Shown here piece after piece: positions 17,033 through 26,976 of a DNA stretch of 64,000 nucleotides. Source of the DNA: Bacteroidia bacterium (GTDB lineage Bacteria; Bacteroidota; Bacteroidia; B-17B0; Aurantibacillaceae); the NCBI GenBank assembly GCA_016787705.1, contig JAEUTP010000017.1, forward strand, positions 133,511 through 197,510, given 5' to 3'. The notes under the pieces are model-generated. The model was not told the DNA's origin. It was given only the letters and a program-made list of their open reading frames with translations, and made no database searches. Position 1 is the first letter of the stretch. Each line of letters starts with the position of its first letter. Position numbers and translations under genes: made by a program.

Positions 17033-17797
17033 ATGAAAAAGTTAATTCTACTCCTAAGTGTAGTCTTTGTTACAAATCAAACAAAGGCGCAATCAAGCAT
17101 TCTTTTAACAAACAATGGCACTGCCACTACTCTGGCACCTAACTCTGTCATTTATGAAACTACCCAAGCGTCCAGTAATACAAAAGTAACCATCGACGTT
17201 AAAAACACCAGCGGCTCTACAAAATCTTATATTGCTAAACGTTACGATGTTCTTCTTCACGCAACCAATACATCTACAGCTGTGGCATATTTTTGTATAG
17301 CAGGTAGTTGTTATGGGCCTCCAACAATTGTTTCTCCAGATCCTTTAGTTTTAAATTCAATGCAAAGTGCGTCTGAATTGCAAGGTCCTTATCAAATGTT
17401 AGTAGGCGATTTGGATGAAGCGGAAACTGTAGGTGAAAGTCATGTAAAATATACCTTTCAAAATACGAATGATGCAAATGATTCCGTTCAGATATCAGTA
17501 AAGTATAATGCAACACCTGCTGGCATCAAAAAAAATTCAGTGGCCGCAAATATTTTAAATATCATCCCAAATCCTGCTGCAAATAATTTTAACTTGCAGT
17601 TTACCTCTGATGTAAGTGTAAGCTCTGAAATAGTTATTCAAAATGCAGTTGGTCAGGTTGTACTTTCAAAAAACTATCAGGTTAATGTTGGTAAAAACGA
17701 TGTGTGGTTAGACATAAGCAATTTGTCGAAGGGAATCTATTTCCTTAATTTAAATACAGGCAATTCTACCTCAACAAAAAAACTGGTGATCAATTAA
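17033..17797 (+). CDS. T9SS-sorted secreted protein
   Basis: A 254-residue exported protein. Signal residues 1-19 end in TKAQ. A beta-sandwich-like body follows, then a T9SS type A sorting domain from about residue 175 (NIIPNPAANNFNLQF, then GIYFLNL, then KKLVIN). The body has two Cys (about residues 87 and 92) that may form a disulfide and resembles the short cupredoxin- or Ig-like domains of small T9SS cargos. It sits between the Omp28 lipoprotein and PorU, so it may be a dedicated substrate or a component of the set. A hairpin follows its stop. Confidence 0.75.
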   Translation: MKKLILLLSVVFVTNQTKAQSSILLTNNGTATTLAPNSVIYETTQASSNTKVTIDVKNTSGSTKSYIAKRYDVLLHATNTSTAVAYFCIAGSCYGPPTIVSPDPLVLNSMQSASELQGPYQMLVGDLDEAETVGESHVKYTFQNTNDANDSVQISVKYNATPAGIKKNSVAANILNIIPNPAANNFNLQFTSDVSVSSEIVIQNAVGQVVLSKNYQVNVGKNDVWLDISNLSKGIYFLNLNTGNSTSTKKLVIN

Positions 17798-17810
17798 TCT
17801 CTGTTTTAGT

Positions 17811-17838
17811 ATTCAGGGTAATATTCCTTACCCTGAAT
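17811..17838 (+). terminator. hairpin, probable terminator
   Basis: ATTCAGGGTAA and TTACCCTGAAT form a perfect 11-bp stem with a 6-base loop, followed by a weak T-rich stretch (CTTTAAATT). It separates the cargo gene from porU, which then would have its own promoter in 17840-17924. Confidence 0.65.
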
Positions 17839-17924
17839 CTTTAAATTAAAAAATCGACCCATTTTAATAGATGATAATATTTTAGTAAAAAAGATCGTTG
17901 TATTAATACAGAAATTATTATATC

Positions 17925-20900
17925 ATGAATTTATTTAAGTATTGCGCGCTGATCATATTGAATTTAATTACTCTTACAAACTTTTGTCAGGAAAAAAAGG
18001 TTGCCGGATCTGTTAATATTGAACAACATTCAAATTCTACTATTTCAAACATTCTTTATTCCACGCAATCTGATACAGTTTTATTAAAGGTTTTATTGAA
18101 AAATGCGCAATATGACCCTAAAAATAATTTCCCATTTTATTTGGTTTCAAAAACAACTTCTTACAATCAAAATGCTATTCCAACTTTAATTACAAAAAAA
18201 ACGACTCTTGTTGCAGAGCCGCATCAAACAAACTTAAGAAAACAATTTTCAAAAGTACTTACGAAAAAGTTCGAAATGTTTGCAAATACAAGCTTATGTA
18301 AAAACACAAACCTAAACCAATACAAAATTTTTCCATTCAGGATAAATAGTTTAAGTCAAGTAGAAGAGTTGGTGGATTATGACGTGGAATGGCAAATAGT
18401 GAATGATAATAATCGTAGGTCTGCCAATACTTCTCTGTTTAAAAACAGTTCTGTGTTAGCAAGTGGTGAATGGTATAAAATTGGAATTACTAAAACAGGC
18501 TTTCATAAAATTGACAAAACACTTTTAGCAAAAATAGGTTTAAATATTTCAGCTATAAACCCTAAAAATATACGCGTGTATGGAAATGGCGGGCAGATGT
18601 TGCCCGAGTTGAATTCTTCTTTTAGATACGATGATCTGGAAGAAAATGCAATACAAGTTTTTGGCGAGAATGACGGAACATTTGATGACAATGATTATAT
18701 TTTGTTTTATGGACATGATGCGACAGGATGGATTAGTACTGGTTCTAAAACAGGTTTAAAATTCAGAGCGAATAAAAACTTATATAGTGATACTAGTTTT
18801 TACTTTATTAATGTTGATATTGGACCAGGCAAGCGTGTTAGCAATGTAGCTAGTGTTTCTGCTCCTGTAAACATTTTTACTTCAACCTATGATTACTATA
18901 ATTTTTCTGAACAGAATCAAATTAATTTTGTTAAGAGTGGCAGACAATTTTATGGTGAATATTTTGATATTACAACAAGTTATGGATTTAATTGGCAGGA
19001 TGGAAATTTTGTAACAGGAGATACTATATATTCCGAGGTAACAATGGCGGGTAGAGGAATCAATGGTGGGATTTATCAAATATCAGGCGCAGGTTTAAAT
19101 TATACTATGAGTACAGGACCTGTGAATGTAAATAATTATTTAGCAGATTATGTAGATGTTCAGACAGCAAGAGGTAAAGGACTATTAAACGATCAAAATA
19201 TTATATCTTTAAATATTTCTAAACTAACACCAAATTGTGTAGCGTGGCTTGATAAAGTAATCGTAAACGGAAGAAGAAATTTAGTAATCACATCAAAACA
19301 ATTTGAATTCAGAGACTCGAGAGTGGTAGCGCCAGGAAATATTTGCGCTTTTAATCTTGTCACTTCTTCATCTAACATGCCAGTAATATGGAATATTACT
19401 AATCCTATTAGTCCTTATGTGCAAGAGTATAGTGCAAATGGAAATAATTTATCCTTTAATGCAAATGCAGATTCATTAAATTCTTATGCTGTGTTTTCGG
19501 GTTCGGATTTTTATACACCAACCTTTGTTGCAAAAGTCCCTAACCAAAATTTACATGGCCTTCAGCAGGCTGATTATGTATTGATCACTCATCCATTGTT
19601 TGTTTCTCAGGCGCAACGTTTAGGCTCGTTGCATCAGCAGCGAGAAGGTTTATCGTTTGTAGTCGCCGATATAAGTCAAATTTATAATGAGTTTAGCAGC
19701 GGCCGGCCAGATATTTGTGGAATAAGGGATTTTATCAGGATGCTTTACAGCAGGAATATTGCGAGCGGTAAGCAGGTAAAATATGTCGCATTGGTTGGTG
19801 ATGGTTCATATAACAACATCGATAGAAATCTAATAACAAATTCAAATTTAATTCCTACCTATCAAACGCTTGATTCAAAATCTTTTTTAAACAGTACAAC
19901 AGTTGATGATTTTTATGGCTTAATGGATTTGAATGAAGGTCTTAATGCAGAAAGCGTTGGTAATATTGATATTGGCGTAGGAAGATTAACTTGTAAAAAT
20001 TTGATGGAAGTCACGAATGTAATTGATAAAATCGAACACTATTACAAAACTGATGGTAATTTTAAAATTGACGATGCGAAATCAGAAAATTGTAATACGG
20101 TAAACGCTTCTGTTATGGGCGATTGGAGGAACTGGGTTGTTTATCTTGCTGATGATGAAGATCAGGCGGTACATATGAGTCAGGCTGATCAACTATCCAA
20201 TATTATTCAATCAAATTATCCTAATTATAATATTGATAAAATTTATTTAGATGCATACCAACAATTTTCTACACCAGGAGGACAACGAATTCCTGATGCT
20301 GTAAATGATCTTTTAAGAAGATTCAAAAAAGGAGCACTATTTATTAATTATACTGGGCATGGAGGTGAAGTAGGTATTACTGCGGAACGTATATTAGACG
20401 TGCCAGCAATTAATGGCTTAACAAATTACAATAACTTACCACTTTTTATAACTGCAACTTGTGAATTCACTCGGTATGATGATCCCGACAGAACGTCTGC
20501 AGGTGAATTATGTCTATTAAATCCTAAAGGCGGTTCGATAGCATTATTAACCACATGCAGGTTGGCATTTTCATCTACAAATTTTGTGTTGAATACTACT
20601 CTAATGAATAACATTTTAAAAAAATTAAGTAATGGAAAATCACCTGCTTTAGGTGATGTAGTTCAAAAAACAAAATCAAGTTTAGGGCAATCTATCTACT
20701 ATGCCAATTTTCATCTGATAGGTGATCCCGCAATGCCGCTAGCTTATCCACAGCAAAAAGTAGTTACCTCAAAAATCAATAATAATTTAGTTACACCAAC
20801 AAGTATTGATACTATTGCTGCTTTGGCAAAAATTGCAATTTCAGGATTTGTTGCTGATACTCTGGGAAACAAACTATCAAATTTTAATGGTGTAGTTTAC

Positions 20901-21854
20901 CCTACTGTTTTTGACAAAGAACAAAATCTTACTTGTTTGTTAAATGATCAAGAGTCTTACTATGGTACACTCGGAAATCCTTTTAATTTTAATCTGCAAA
21001 AAAACATTTTGTATCGTGGCAAAGCTCAGGTTGTAAATGGAGAATTTTCTTTCTCATTTATCGTACCTAAAGATATTGGTTTTTCAATCGGTCCCGGAAA
21101 AATTAGTTATTATGCTACAAATGGAATCATAGATGCATCGGGTAGTACTAAAAATGTAAAAGTCGGAGGTCTGGTCAAAAACCCGGTGATTGATACTGAT
21201 CCTCCACAATTATCACTTTACTTGAACGAAAAAGGTTTTGTGAATGGCGGGATTACCAATGAAAAACCAATTATGTACGCCAATCTTACTGATTCTAGTG
21301 GTATAAATACAGTGGGTACAAGTATTGGCCATGATATAACAGTTGTTTTAGATGAAAATAGTAATAAGCCAATTGTTTTGAATGATTATTATGAAGCCAA
21401 TTTGAATAGCTATCAAAGTGGTAAAATTCGGTTTCCATTTGAGGAATTAGAAGATGGAAACCATCGTCTCACTTTTAGGGCGTGGGACATTCAAAATAAT
21501 TCTGCTGTTGTTACTGCTGATTTTATTGTTGAATCCAGTGCGGAATTAGCTTTAAAACGGGTATTAAATTACCCAAACCCCTTTACAACAAATACAAAAT
21601 TTTATCTTGAACATAACCAAGCCTGCAATCCTCTTAAAATTACTATTCAGATTTTTACCATTAGTGGCAAAAGCGTTAAAACAATTCAGAAAGAAGTTGT
21701 TTGCGAAGGGTTTAGGCCCGAAGGTATTGAGTGGGATGGAAAGGATGATTTCGGGGACAAGCTGGCCAGAGGAGTCTACATTTATAGATTGGCAATTCTT
21801 AATATCGATAATAAAAAAGCCGAAAAAATCGAAAAACTGGTAATACTTAATTAA
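17925..21854 (+). CDS. porU: PorU-type type IX secretion sortase (C25 gingipain-like)
   Basis: A 1309-residue exported protein. After the signal peptide and prodomain, residues about 185-225 hold the PorU block SGEWYKIGITKTGFHKID with NPKNIRVYGNGGQMLPE. The C25 peptidase domain spans roughly 540-930. It contains VALVGDGSYNNID, the catalytic His 812 in NYTGHGG and the catalytic Cys 846 in TATCEFTRYDDPD. An FlgD-like Ig domain and C-terminal domain end the chain (VLNYPNPFTTNT, then ARGVYIYRLAI). PorU removes the sorting domain from T9SS cargo and attaches it to A-LPS. Context with DUF6029 and Omp28, and no porV next to it, favours the PorU2 subgroup, which I cannot separate by eye. Confidence 0.85.
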   Translation: MNLFKYCALIILNLITLTNFCQEKKVAGSVNIEQHSNSTISNILYSTQSDTVLLKVLLKNAQYDPKNNFPFYLVSKTTSYNQNAIPTLITKKTTLVAEPHQTNLRKQFSKVLTKKFEMFANTSLCKNTNLNQYKIFPFRINSLSQVEELVDYDVEWQIVNDNNRRSANTSLFKNSSVLASGEWYKIGITKTGFHKIDKTLLAKIGLNISAINPKNIRVYGNGGQMLPELNSSFRYDDLEENAIQVFGENDGTFDDNDYILFYGHDATGWISTGSKTGLKFRANKNLYSDTSFYFINVDIGPGKRVSNVASVSAPVNIFTSTYDYYNFSEQNQINFVKSGRQFYGEYFDITTSYGFNWQDGNFVTGDTIYSEVTMAGRGINGGIYQISGAGLNYTMSTGPVNVNNYLADYVDVQTARGKGLLNDQNIISLNISKLTPNCVAWLDKVIVNGRRNLVITSKQFEFRDSRVVAPGNICAFNLVTSSSNMPVIWNITNPISPYVQEYSANGNNLSFNANADSLNSYAVFSGSDFYTPTFVAKVPNQNLHGLQQADYVLITHPLFVSQAQRLGSLHQQREGLSFVVADISQIYNEFSSGRPDICGIRDFIRMLYSRNIASGKQVKYVALVGDGSYNNIDRNLITNSNLIPTYQTLDSKSFLNSTTVDDFYGLMDLNEGLNAESVGNIDIGVGRLTCKNLMEVTNVIDKIEHYYKTDGNFKIDDAKSENCNTVNASVMGDWRNWVVYLADDEDQAVHMSQADQLSNIIQSNYPNYNIDKIYLDAYQQFSTPGGQRIPDAVNDLLRRFKKGALFINYTGHGGEVGITAERILDVPAINGLTNYNNLPLFITATCEFTRYDDPDRTSAGELCLLNPKGGSIALLTTCRLAFSSTNFVLNTTLMNNILKKLSNGKSPALGDVVQKTKSSLGQSIYYANFHLIGDPAMPLAYPQQKVVTSKINNNLVTPTSIDTIAALAKIAISGFVADTLGNKLSNFNGVVYPTVFDKEQNLTCLLNDQESYYGTLGNPFNFNLQKNILYRGKAQVVNGEFSFSFIVPKDIGFSIGPGKISYYATNGIIDASGSTKNVKVGGLVKNPVIDTDPPQLSLYLNEKGFVNGGITNEKPIMYANLTDSSGINTVGTSIGHDITVVLDENSNKPIVLNDYYEANLNSYQSGKIRFPFEELEDGNHRLTFRAWDIQNNSAVVTADFIVESSAELALKRVLNYPNPFTTNTKFYLEHNQACNPLKITIQIFTISGKSVKTIQKEVVCEGFRPEGIEWDGKDDFGDKLARGVYIYRLAILNIDNKKAEKIEKLVILN

Positions 21855-21940
21855 TATACAGCTATGAATTTTTTACCTAAATGCTTTTTAGTGAGCCTTC
21901 AAAATTTAACACATTTTAATTCATATAATTAATTATTTTG

Positions 21941-21948
21941 TACCTTTG
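21941..21948 (+). promoter_or_regulatory. -7 promoter box for a leaderless mRNA
   Basis: TACCTTTG matches TAnnTTTG and ends 5 bases before the GTG at 21954. It would start the second efflux operon. Confidence 0.5.
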
Positions 21949-22035
21949 ATATAGTGAAAAAGTTTGTAGTCATATTTTTATTATTTCAGATCACAAGCAG
22001 TAATGCTTTTGCTGAAGAACTGGTGAAAATTCCTG
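21941..22035 (+). repeat. direct repeat B (partner of 11547-11641)
   Basis: This is the second copy of the promoter and signal-peptide segment described at 11547. The two copies are offset by 10,394 bases in the same orientation. Confidence 0.7.
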
Positions 22036-22376
22036 CATTGCTTACACATTACATTCACCATTCTCAAAAACACGAAGACACTGGATCGTTTTTCGATTTT
22101 TTACACAAGCATTATTACAACCACCACGAGAACGATAAGCACGATGATGGTAAACACGAAGAAGACAAAGATTGCAAACTTCCATTAAAACATTGTGGAG
22201 GCTGTTGCATTAATGTACATGCGCCTATGCTAGGTTTTGTTTCTTCTTATCTTTCGGCAGATTGTACTGCTATTTCTTTAGAAGCTGTAAATTTTTTACC
22301 ACAGCAGGATTCTTTCCAAAGCCTGGATATTTCCAATATCTGGCAGCCACCTAAAATATCTAATATCATTGGATGA
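21954..22376 (+). CDS. small secreted His/Cys-rich protein with WQPP tail (copy 2)
   Basis: A 140-residue protein starting with GTG. Signal peptide ends in NAFA. The mature chain has HYIHHSQKHED, a very His/Asp/Lys-rich middle (HYYNHHENDKHDDGKHEEDKD), CGGCC, and the tail NIWQPPKISNIIG. It is about 60 percent identical by eye to the protein at 11560-11970 but richer in His. It leads the unit with the small membrane protein at 22473 and the second RND pump. This mirrors the small secreted protein in front of the first pump. Metal scavenging or sensing in the periplasm is inferred. Confidence 0.65.
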   Translation: MKKFVVIFLLFQITSSNAFAEELVKIPALLTHYIHHSQKHEDTGSFFDFLHKHYYNHHENDKHDDGKHEEDKDCKLPLKHCGGCCINVHAPMLGFVSSYLSADCTAISLEAVNFLPQQDSFQSLDISNIWQPPKISNIIG

Positions 22377-22472
22377 ATAAAGGGCGTATTACGTCTTTTA
22401 ATACACTTGCGTCCTTGCAAGAGTAATCCAATTCGTGCGTTAAAACTATTCGTTTAACACAATTACATCTTT

Positions 22473-22604
22473 ATGGTTAAAAAGAAAAAATTAACCGGAT
22501 GGAAAATTGTCAATGGTATTCTGATCGCTTTAGCTTGTCTTGTCCTGTTACTGGTGGTTGTTGACAAAGTGCTCCATTTCTGGTTTCAACACATAATAAA
22601 ATAA
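22473..22604 (+). CDS. 43-residue basic single-pass membrane protein
   Basis: ATG at 22473 opens a short frame ending at TAA 22602-22604, 2 bases before the ATG of the pump. It encodes a Lys-rich N-terminus (MVKKKKLTGWK), one membrane helix (about residues 13-32) and a tail VLHFWFQHIIK. The organisation matches the 61-residue protein at 11214-11399, and the tight spacing suggests translational coupling to the pump. It could be a small pump subunit in the way AcrZ or KdpF are for other transporters; that comparison is by size and topology only. Confidence 0.6.
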   Translation: MVKKKKLTGWKIVNGILIALACLVLLLVVVDKVLHFWFQHIIK

Positions 22605-22606
22605 AT

Positions 22607-25600
22607 ATGCTTGATAAAATAATTTCATTTAGTATAAAAAATAAGTTCATCGTAGGGCTTATGACTTTAGCGCTCATTATTTGGGGTGTCTGGAGTGCAA
22701 GCAAGTTGCCCATCGATGCGCTTCCTGATATAACAAACAATCAGGTGCAGATAATTACACTTTGTCCTACACTGGCAGGCCAGGAAGTAGAACAATTAGT
22801 GACTTATCCTATTGAACAAAGTATTGCCAACCTTCCCGATTTGGTTGAGCAAAGAAGTATCTCCCGTTTCGGCCTTTCTGTTATCACGGTGGTGTTCGAC
22901 GATAAGGTCGATATCTACTTTGCAAGGCAGTTGATCAGCGAAAGATTAAAAGAAGCCGAAAGTAAAATTCCTAAGGGTGTTGGTACACCTGAATTAGCGC
23001 CTGTAAGTACTGGTTTGGGCGAAGTATATCAATACATTATTCACCCTGCAAAAGGTAGTGAATCCAAATACACCGCTATGGATCTGCGTACGATGCAGGA
23101 TTGGATCGTTGCACGCCAACTGTATGGTACAGCTGGTATTGCCGAGATCAACAGTTTTGGTGGCCAATTAAAACAATACGAAGTGGCTGTTAATCCTGAT
23201 CGTCTATTGGCTATGGGAATAACTATTCCTGAAATTTTTACCGCTCTCGAAAAAAATAACGAGAACACCGGTGGTGCATACATCGATAAAAAACCAAACG
23301 CTTATTTTATTCGTGGCGTTGGTTTAATTAAATCGTTTGACGACATCAAAAACATCGTTGTAAAAACAGCGCCAAATGGTATTCCAATTTTAGTGAAAGA
23401 TGTAGCCGAAATTCGTTTGGGTAGCGCCGTGCGTTATGGAGCTCTAACCTATAACGGACAGGTTGATGCGGTTGGTGGTGTAGTAATGATGCTGAAAGGT
23501 TCAAACAGTGCACAGGTAGTAAACCGTGTAAAAGAAAAAATGTTAACCATTCAAAAGTCATTGCCTAAAGATGTGGTCATAGAGCCATATTTGGATAGGA
23601 CAGATTTAGTAGGCCGTGCTATTTCAACAGTAGAAAAGAACTTAATAGAAGGTGCGTTGATTGTAATCTTTGTGCTTGTTCTGTTCCTGGGAAATTTCAG
23701 GGCAGGTTTGATTGTAGCATCTGCTATTCCTTTGTCTATGCTTTTCGCATTGGCCATGATGAATTTATTTGGTGTTAGCGCCAATTTAATGAGTTTAGGC
23801 GCAATCGATTTTGGGTTAATTGTCGATGGCGCGGTAATTATTGTTGAAGCAACGCTACACCATTTATCATTAAGAAAAACAACCGGCAGGTTAACACAAA
23901 AGGAAATGGATGAAGAGGTATTTGTATCTGCTTCAAAAATAAGAAGCAGTGCCGCCTTTGGTGAGATCATTATTTTGATCGTTTACATTCCTATTCTAAC
24001 ACTTGTGGGTATCGAAGGTAAAATGTTTGGCCCCATGGCGCAAACCGTTGGCTTTGCCATTTTTGGCGCTTTAATATTATCGCTTACATATATACCTATG
24101 ATATGTGCTTTGTTTTTACCAAAAAATATTTCGCATAAAGAAACACTGAGCGATAAACTGATGAACTTTTTCAAACGCATGTATGTTCCTGTTTTGGAAA
24201 GAGCAATTCGTGTTAAGAAAACAGTGGTGGCAGTTACAGTAACTATATTCTTAATTTCTGTTTTTATCTTTTCACGCATGGGTGGAGAATTTATTCCTAC
24301 CCTTCAGGAAGGAGATTTTGCTTTCCATTGTATTCTCTCGCAGGGTACATCATTATCACAAAGTATCGAAACATCTATGCAGGCCTCGCGCTTAATCAAA
24401 GAGTTTGATGAAGTAAAAATGGTCGTTGGTAAAACAGGTGCAGCCGAGGTGCCAACAGATCCAATGCCTCCCGAGGCAACAGATATGATGATCATTCTTA
24501 AACCGCAAAAAGAATGGAAACGAGATATCACTTACGATGAATTAGCCGATGAGATAAGCGAAAAACTCGAAACTATTCCCGGTGTATTCTTCGAAAAAAA
24601 TCAACCAATTCAAATGCGCTTTAACGAGTTAATGACAGGTATCCGCCAGGATGTTGCGGTTAAAATCTTTGGTGAAAATATGGATACATTGTTGGCCTAT
24701 GCTAATAAAGTAGATGCCGTTGTTAAAAGCGTACAGGGTGCCACAGAACCAAGCGTGGAGCGTGTTGCAGGCTTACCGCAAATTGTGGTGAATTACAACC
24801 GTTCGCAGATTGCAAACTATGGCTTGAACATCGAAGACATCAATCACATTGTAAGTACTTCTTTTGCAGGTGGTGGTGCAGGTGTGGTGTTCGAGAACGA
24901 ACGTAAGTTTGATTTGGTGATTAGGTTAGATAGCGCGCACCGCAATAACATTGAAGATGTAAGTCACTTATACATTCCTGGTCCAAACGGAAACCAGATT
25001 CCTTTATCTCAGGTAGCCGAAATTAAAATGGAACTGGGTCCTGCGCAGATCAGCCGCGAAAGTGGCAAGCGCCGTATTGTAATTGGTTTTAATGTGAAAG
25101 ACAGGGATGTGTCAAGTGTTGTTACCGATATTCAAAAACAACTGGCAGAAAAAGTAAAATTACCCGAAGGGTATTATTACACTTACGGCGGTACGTTCGA
25201 AAACTTGCAGGCGGCTTCCAAACGTTTAATGATAGCCGTTCCCGCTGCATTGGCACTTATTTTCATGTTGCTGTATTTCACCTTTACTTCTGTAAAACAA
25301 GCTACATTAATTTTCACTGCAATTCCAATGTCGGCAATTGGTGGTGTATTCGCACTAATGGTTCGTGATATGCCCTTCAGTATTTCGGCCGGTATTGGTT
25401 TCATTGCCTTGTTTGGTGTTGCAGTATTAAATGGCATTGTACTCATAGGCACCTTTAACCAGTTAGAGAAAGAAGGAGTAACAGATATTTTGGAAAGAGT
25501 GAGAGAAGGAACCAAGATCCGTTTAAGGCCGGTATTAATGACAGCCGTTGTGGCTTCATTAGGATTTTTGCCTATGGCCTTATCACACGGTGCCGGTGCA

Positions 25601-26965
25601 GAGGTGCAAAAGCCTCTGGCCACTGTGGTTATCGGTGGTTTAATAACAGCCACATTCCTAACGCTTTTCGTATTGCCGCTTCTGTATTTATTGTTTTACA
25701 AAGCAGGAAGTATCAAACCGGCTATATCTAAAGCTGTCGTTATTCTTATCCTGTTGTTTGGCTATTCGGTTTCAAACGCGCAAACACCTGCACGGGTGTT
25801 AAGCGTGGACGAAGCTGTTTCTTCAGCCTTAAAAAATAACTTAAGTATGCAGGCGCAGCAATTAAAAGTACAGTCTTCAACTTCGTTAAAGAAATCGCCT
25901 TTTGAGTTGCCAAAAACAAACCTCAATTTTCAATTGGGTCAGTACAATAGTATCAATCAGGATAAAGCAATACAGGTATCACAAAACATACCTTTTCCTG
26001 GTTACTATTCTGCACGTTCAGGTTTGTACAAAGAGCAGTTAAAAGCCAGTGAGTTTTTACAACAGGCCACTTCAAACGAAATAAAGGCGCAGGTGCAATC
26101 CTACTTTTATCAGTTGCAATACCTGCAGGCTTCCAAAAAGTATTTGCAGGAATTGGATAGCCTGTACGACAATTTTGTAGCAGCTTCAGCTTTAAGATAC
26201 AAAACAGGTGAAACGAATATGTTAGAGAAAACCACGGCTGAAACAAAGCGTGGTCAGATCGCTCAACTGTTGAAACAAAATGCAGCAGAGATGGCCATAG
26301 CTTACACAACATTAAAGTCCTTGATGAATACATCCGAAGATTTTGCAATTGCAGAGAATAAGGATTTTCAACCAATAACCTTAAGCAATTCACTAGATAC
26401 GTCTTTGATCGTTAATAATCCTTCTCTAAAATTTTTGTACCAGCAGGCATTGGTTGCAGAAAAAACAAAGAAGATGGAAGCCGCTTCTGTATTACCCGAT
26501 TTCACCATCGGGTATTTCAACCAATCATTAATTGGCGTGCAGAACATTAATGGCAGCGATGTTTATTTTGATGGCAGCAAACGTTTTCAGGGCATCAATG
26601 TAGGCATCGGCATTCCTTTAACTTTTTTCAGCAGCTCTGCGCGTATCAAATCTTTAAAGTATACACAGCAATCTTTGGTAAAGGAAGCAGACAATAACAG
26701 GCTGCAATTAAAAACACAAATGCAAAATGCATTTCAGCAGTACAACCAAAATCTGTCACAGTACAATTATTACAAATCAACAGCATTGGCAAATGTCGAT
26801 GTAATAATTAAAACGGCAGAGGTCAGCTATAAAAGTGGTGATATCGGGTACATAGAGTATTTGCAGGCTTTGCAAACAGCAACAGATGTACGCTTAAGCT
26901 ACCTGCAATCTGTCGATCAACTTAACCAGTCCATCATCAACATTAATTTCTTAATCAATAAATAA
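22607..26965 (+). CDS. CzcA/CusA-type heavy-metal RND pump fused to TolC-like outer-membrane factor (second)
   Basis: A 1452-residue fusion with the same plan as the protein at 5139-9503 and clearly paralogous to it. The RND part covers residues 1 to about 1030, with LPIDALPDITNNQVQI near the N-terminus and DFGLIVDGA at about 401-409, the CzcA-type divalent-cation signature. A 13th hydrophobic segment (about 1040-1058, VVILILLFGYSVSNAQ) looks exactly like a Bacteroidota signal peptide. The outer-membrane-factor domain then begins (LSVDEAVSSALKNNLSM) and runs to the end with YKSGDIGYIEYLQAL. The adaptor lies 11 bases downstream. The two pumps probably differ in metal or in regulation. Confidence 0.93.
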   Translation: MLDKIISFSIKNKFIVGLMTLALIIWGVWSASKLPIDALPDITNNQVQIITLCPTLAGQEVEQLVTYPIEQSIANLPDLVEQRSISRFGLSVITVVFDDKVDIYFARQLISERLKEAESKIPKGVGTPELAPVSTGLGEVYQYIIHPAKGSESKYTAMDLRTMQDWIVARQLYGTAGIAEINSFGGQLKQYEVAVNPDRLLAMGITIPEIFTALEKNNENTGGAYIDKKPNAYFIRGVGLIKSFDDIKNIVVKTAPNGIPILVKDVAEIRLGSAVRYGALTYNGQVDAVGGVVMMLKGSNSAQVVNRVKEKMLTIQKSLPKDVVIEPYLDRTDLVGRAISTVEKNLIEGALIVIFVLVLFLGNFRAGLIVASAIPLSMLFALAMMNLFGVSANLMSLGAIDFGLIVDGAVIIVEATLHHLSLRKTTGRLTQKEMDEEVFVSASKIRSSAAFGEIIILIVYIPILTLVGIEGKMFGPMAQTVGFAIFGALILSLTYIPMICALFLPKNISHKETLSDKLMNFFKRMYVPVLERAIRVKKTVVAVTVTIFLISVFIFSRMGGEFIPTLQEGDFAFHCILSQGTSLSQSIETSMQASRLIKEFDEVKMVVGKTGAAEVPTDPMPPEATDMMIILKPQKEWKRDITYDELADEISEKLETIPGVFFEKNQPIQMRFNELMTGIRQDVAVKIFGENMDTLLAYANKVDAVVKSVQGATEPSVERVAGLPQIVVNYNRSQIANYGLNIEDINHIVSTSFAGGGAGVVFENERKFDLVIRLDSAHRNNIEDVSHLYIPGPNGNQIPLSQVAEIKMELGPAQISRESGKRRIVIGFNVKDRDVSSVVTDIQKQLAEKVKLPEGYYYTYGGTFENLQAASKRLMIAVPAALALIFMLLYFTFTSVKQATLIFTAIPMSAIGGVFALMVRDMPFSISAGIGFIALFGVAVLNGIVLIGTFNQLEKEGVTDILERVREGTKIRLRPVLMTAVVASLGFLPMALSHGAGAEVQKPLATVVIGGLITATFLTLFVLPLLYLLFYKAGSIKPAISKAVVILILLFGYSVSNAQTPARVLSVDEAVSSALKNNLSMQAQQLKVQSSTSLKKSPFELPKTNLNFQLGQYNSINQDKAIQVSQNIPFPGYYSARSGLYKEQLKASEFLQQATSNEIKAQVQSYFYQLQYLQASKKYLQELDSLYDNFVAASALRYKTGETNMLEKTTAETKRGQIAQLLKQNAAEMAIAYTTLKSLMNTSEDFAIAENKDFQPITLSNSLDTSLIVNNPSLKFLYQQALVAEKTKKMEAASVLPDFTIGYFNQSLIGVQNINGSDVYFDGSKRFQGINVGIGIPLTFFSSSARIKSLKYTQQSLVKEADNNRLQLKTQMQNAFQQYNQNLSQYNYYKSTALANVDVIIKTAEVSYKSGDIGYIEYLQALQTATDVRLSYLQSVDQLNQSIININFLINK

Positions 26966-26976
26966 AATTCAGGATA

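Noticed and set aside
17274..17516. Minus-strand frame within the T9SS cargo gene
   Set aside because: It is antisense to a well-supported coding sequence and has no recognisable motif.
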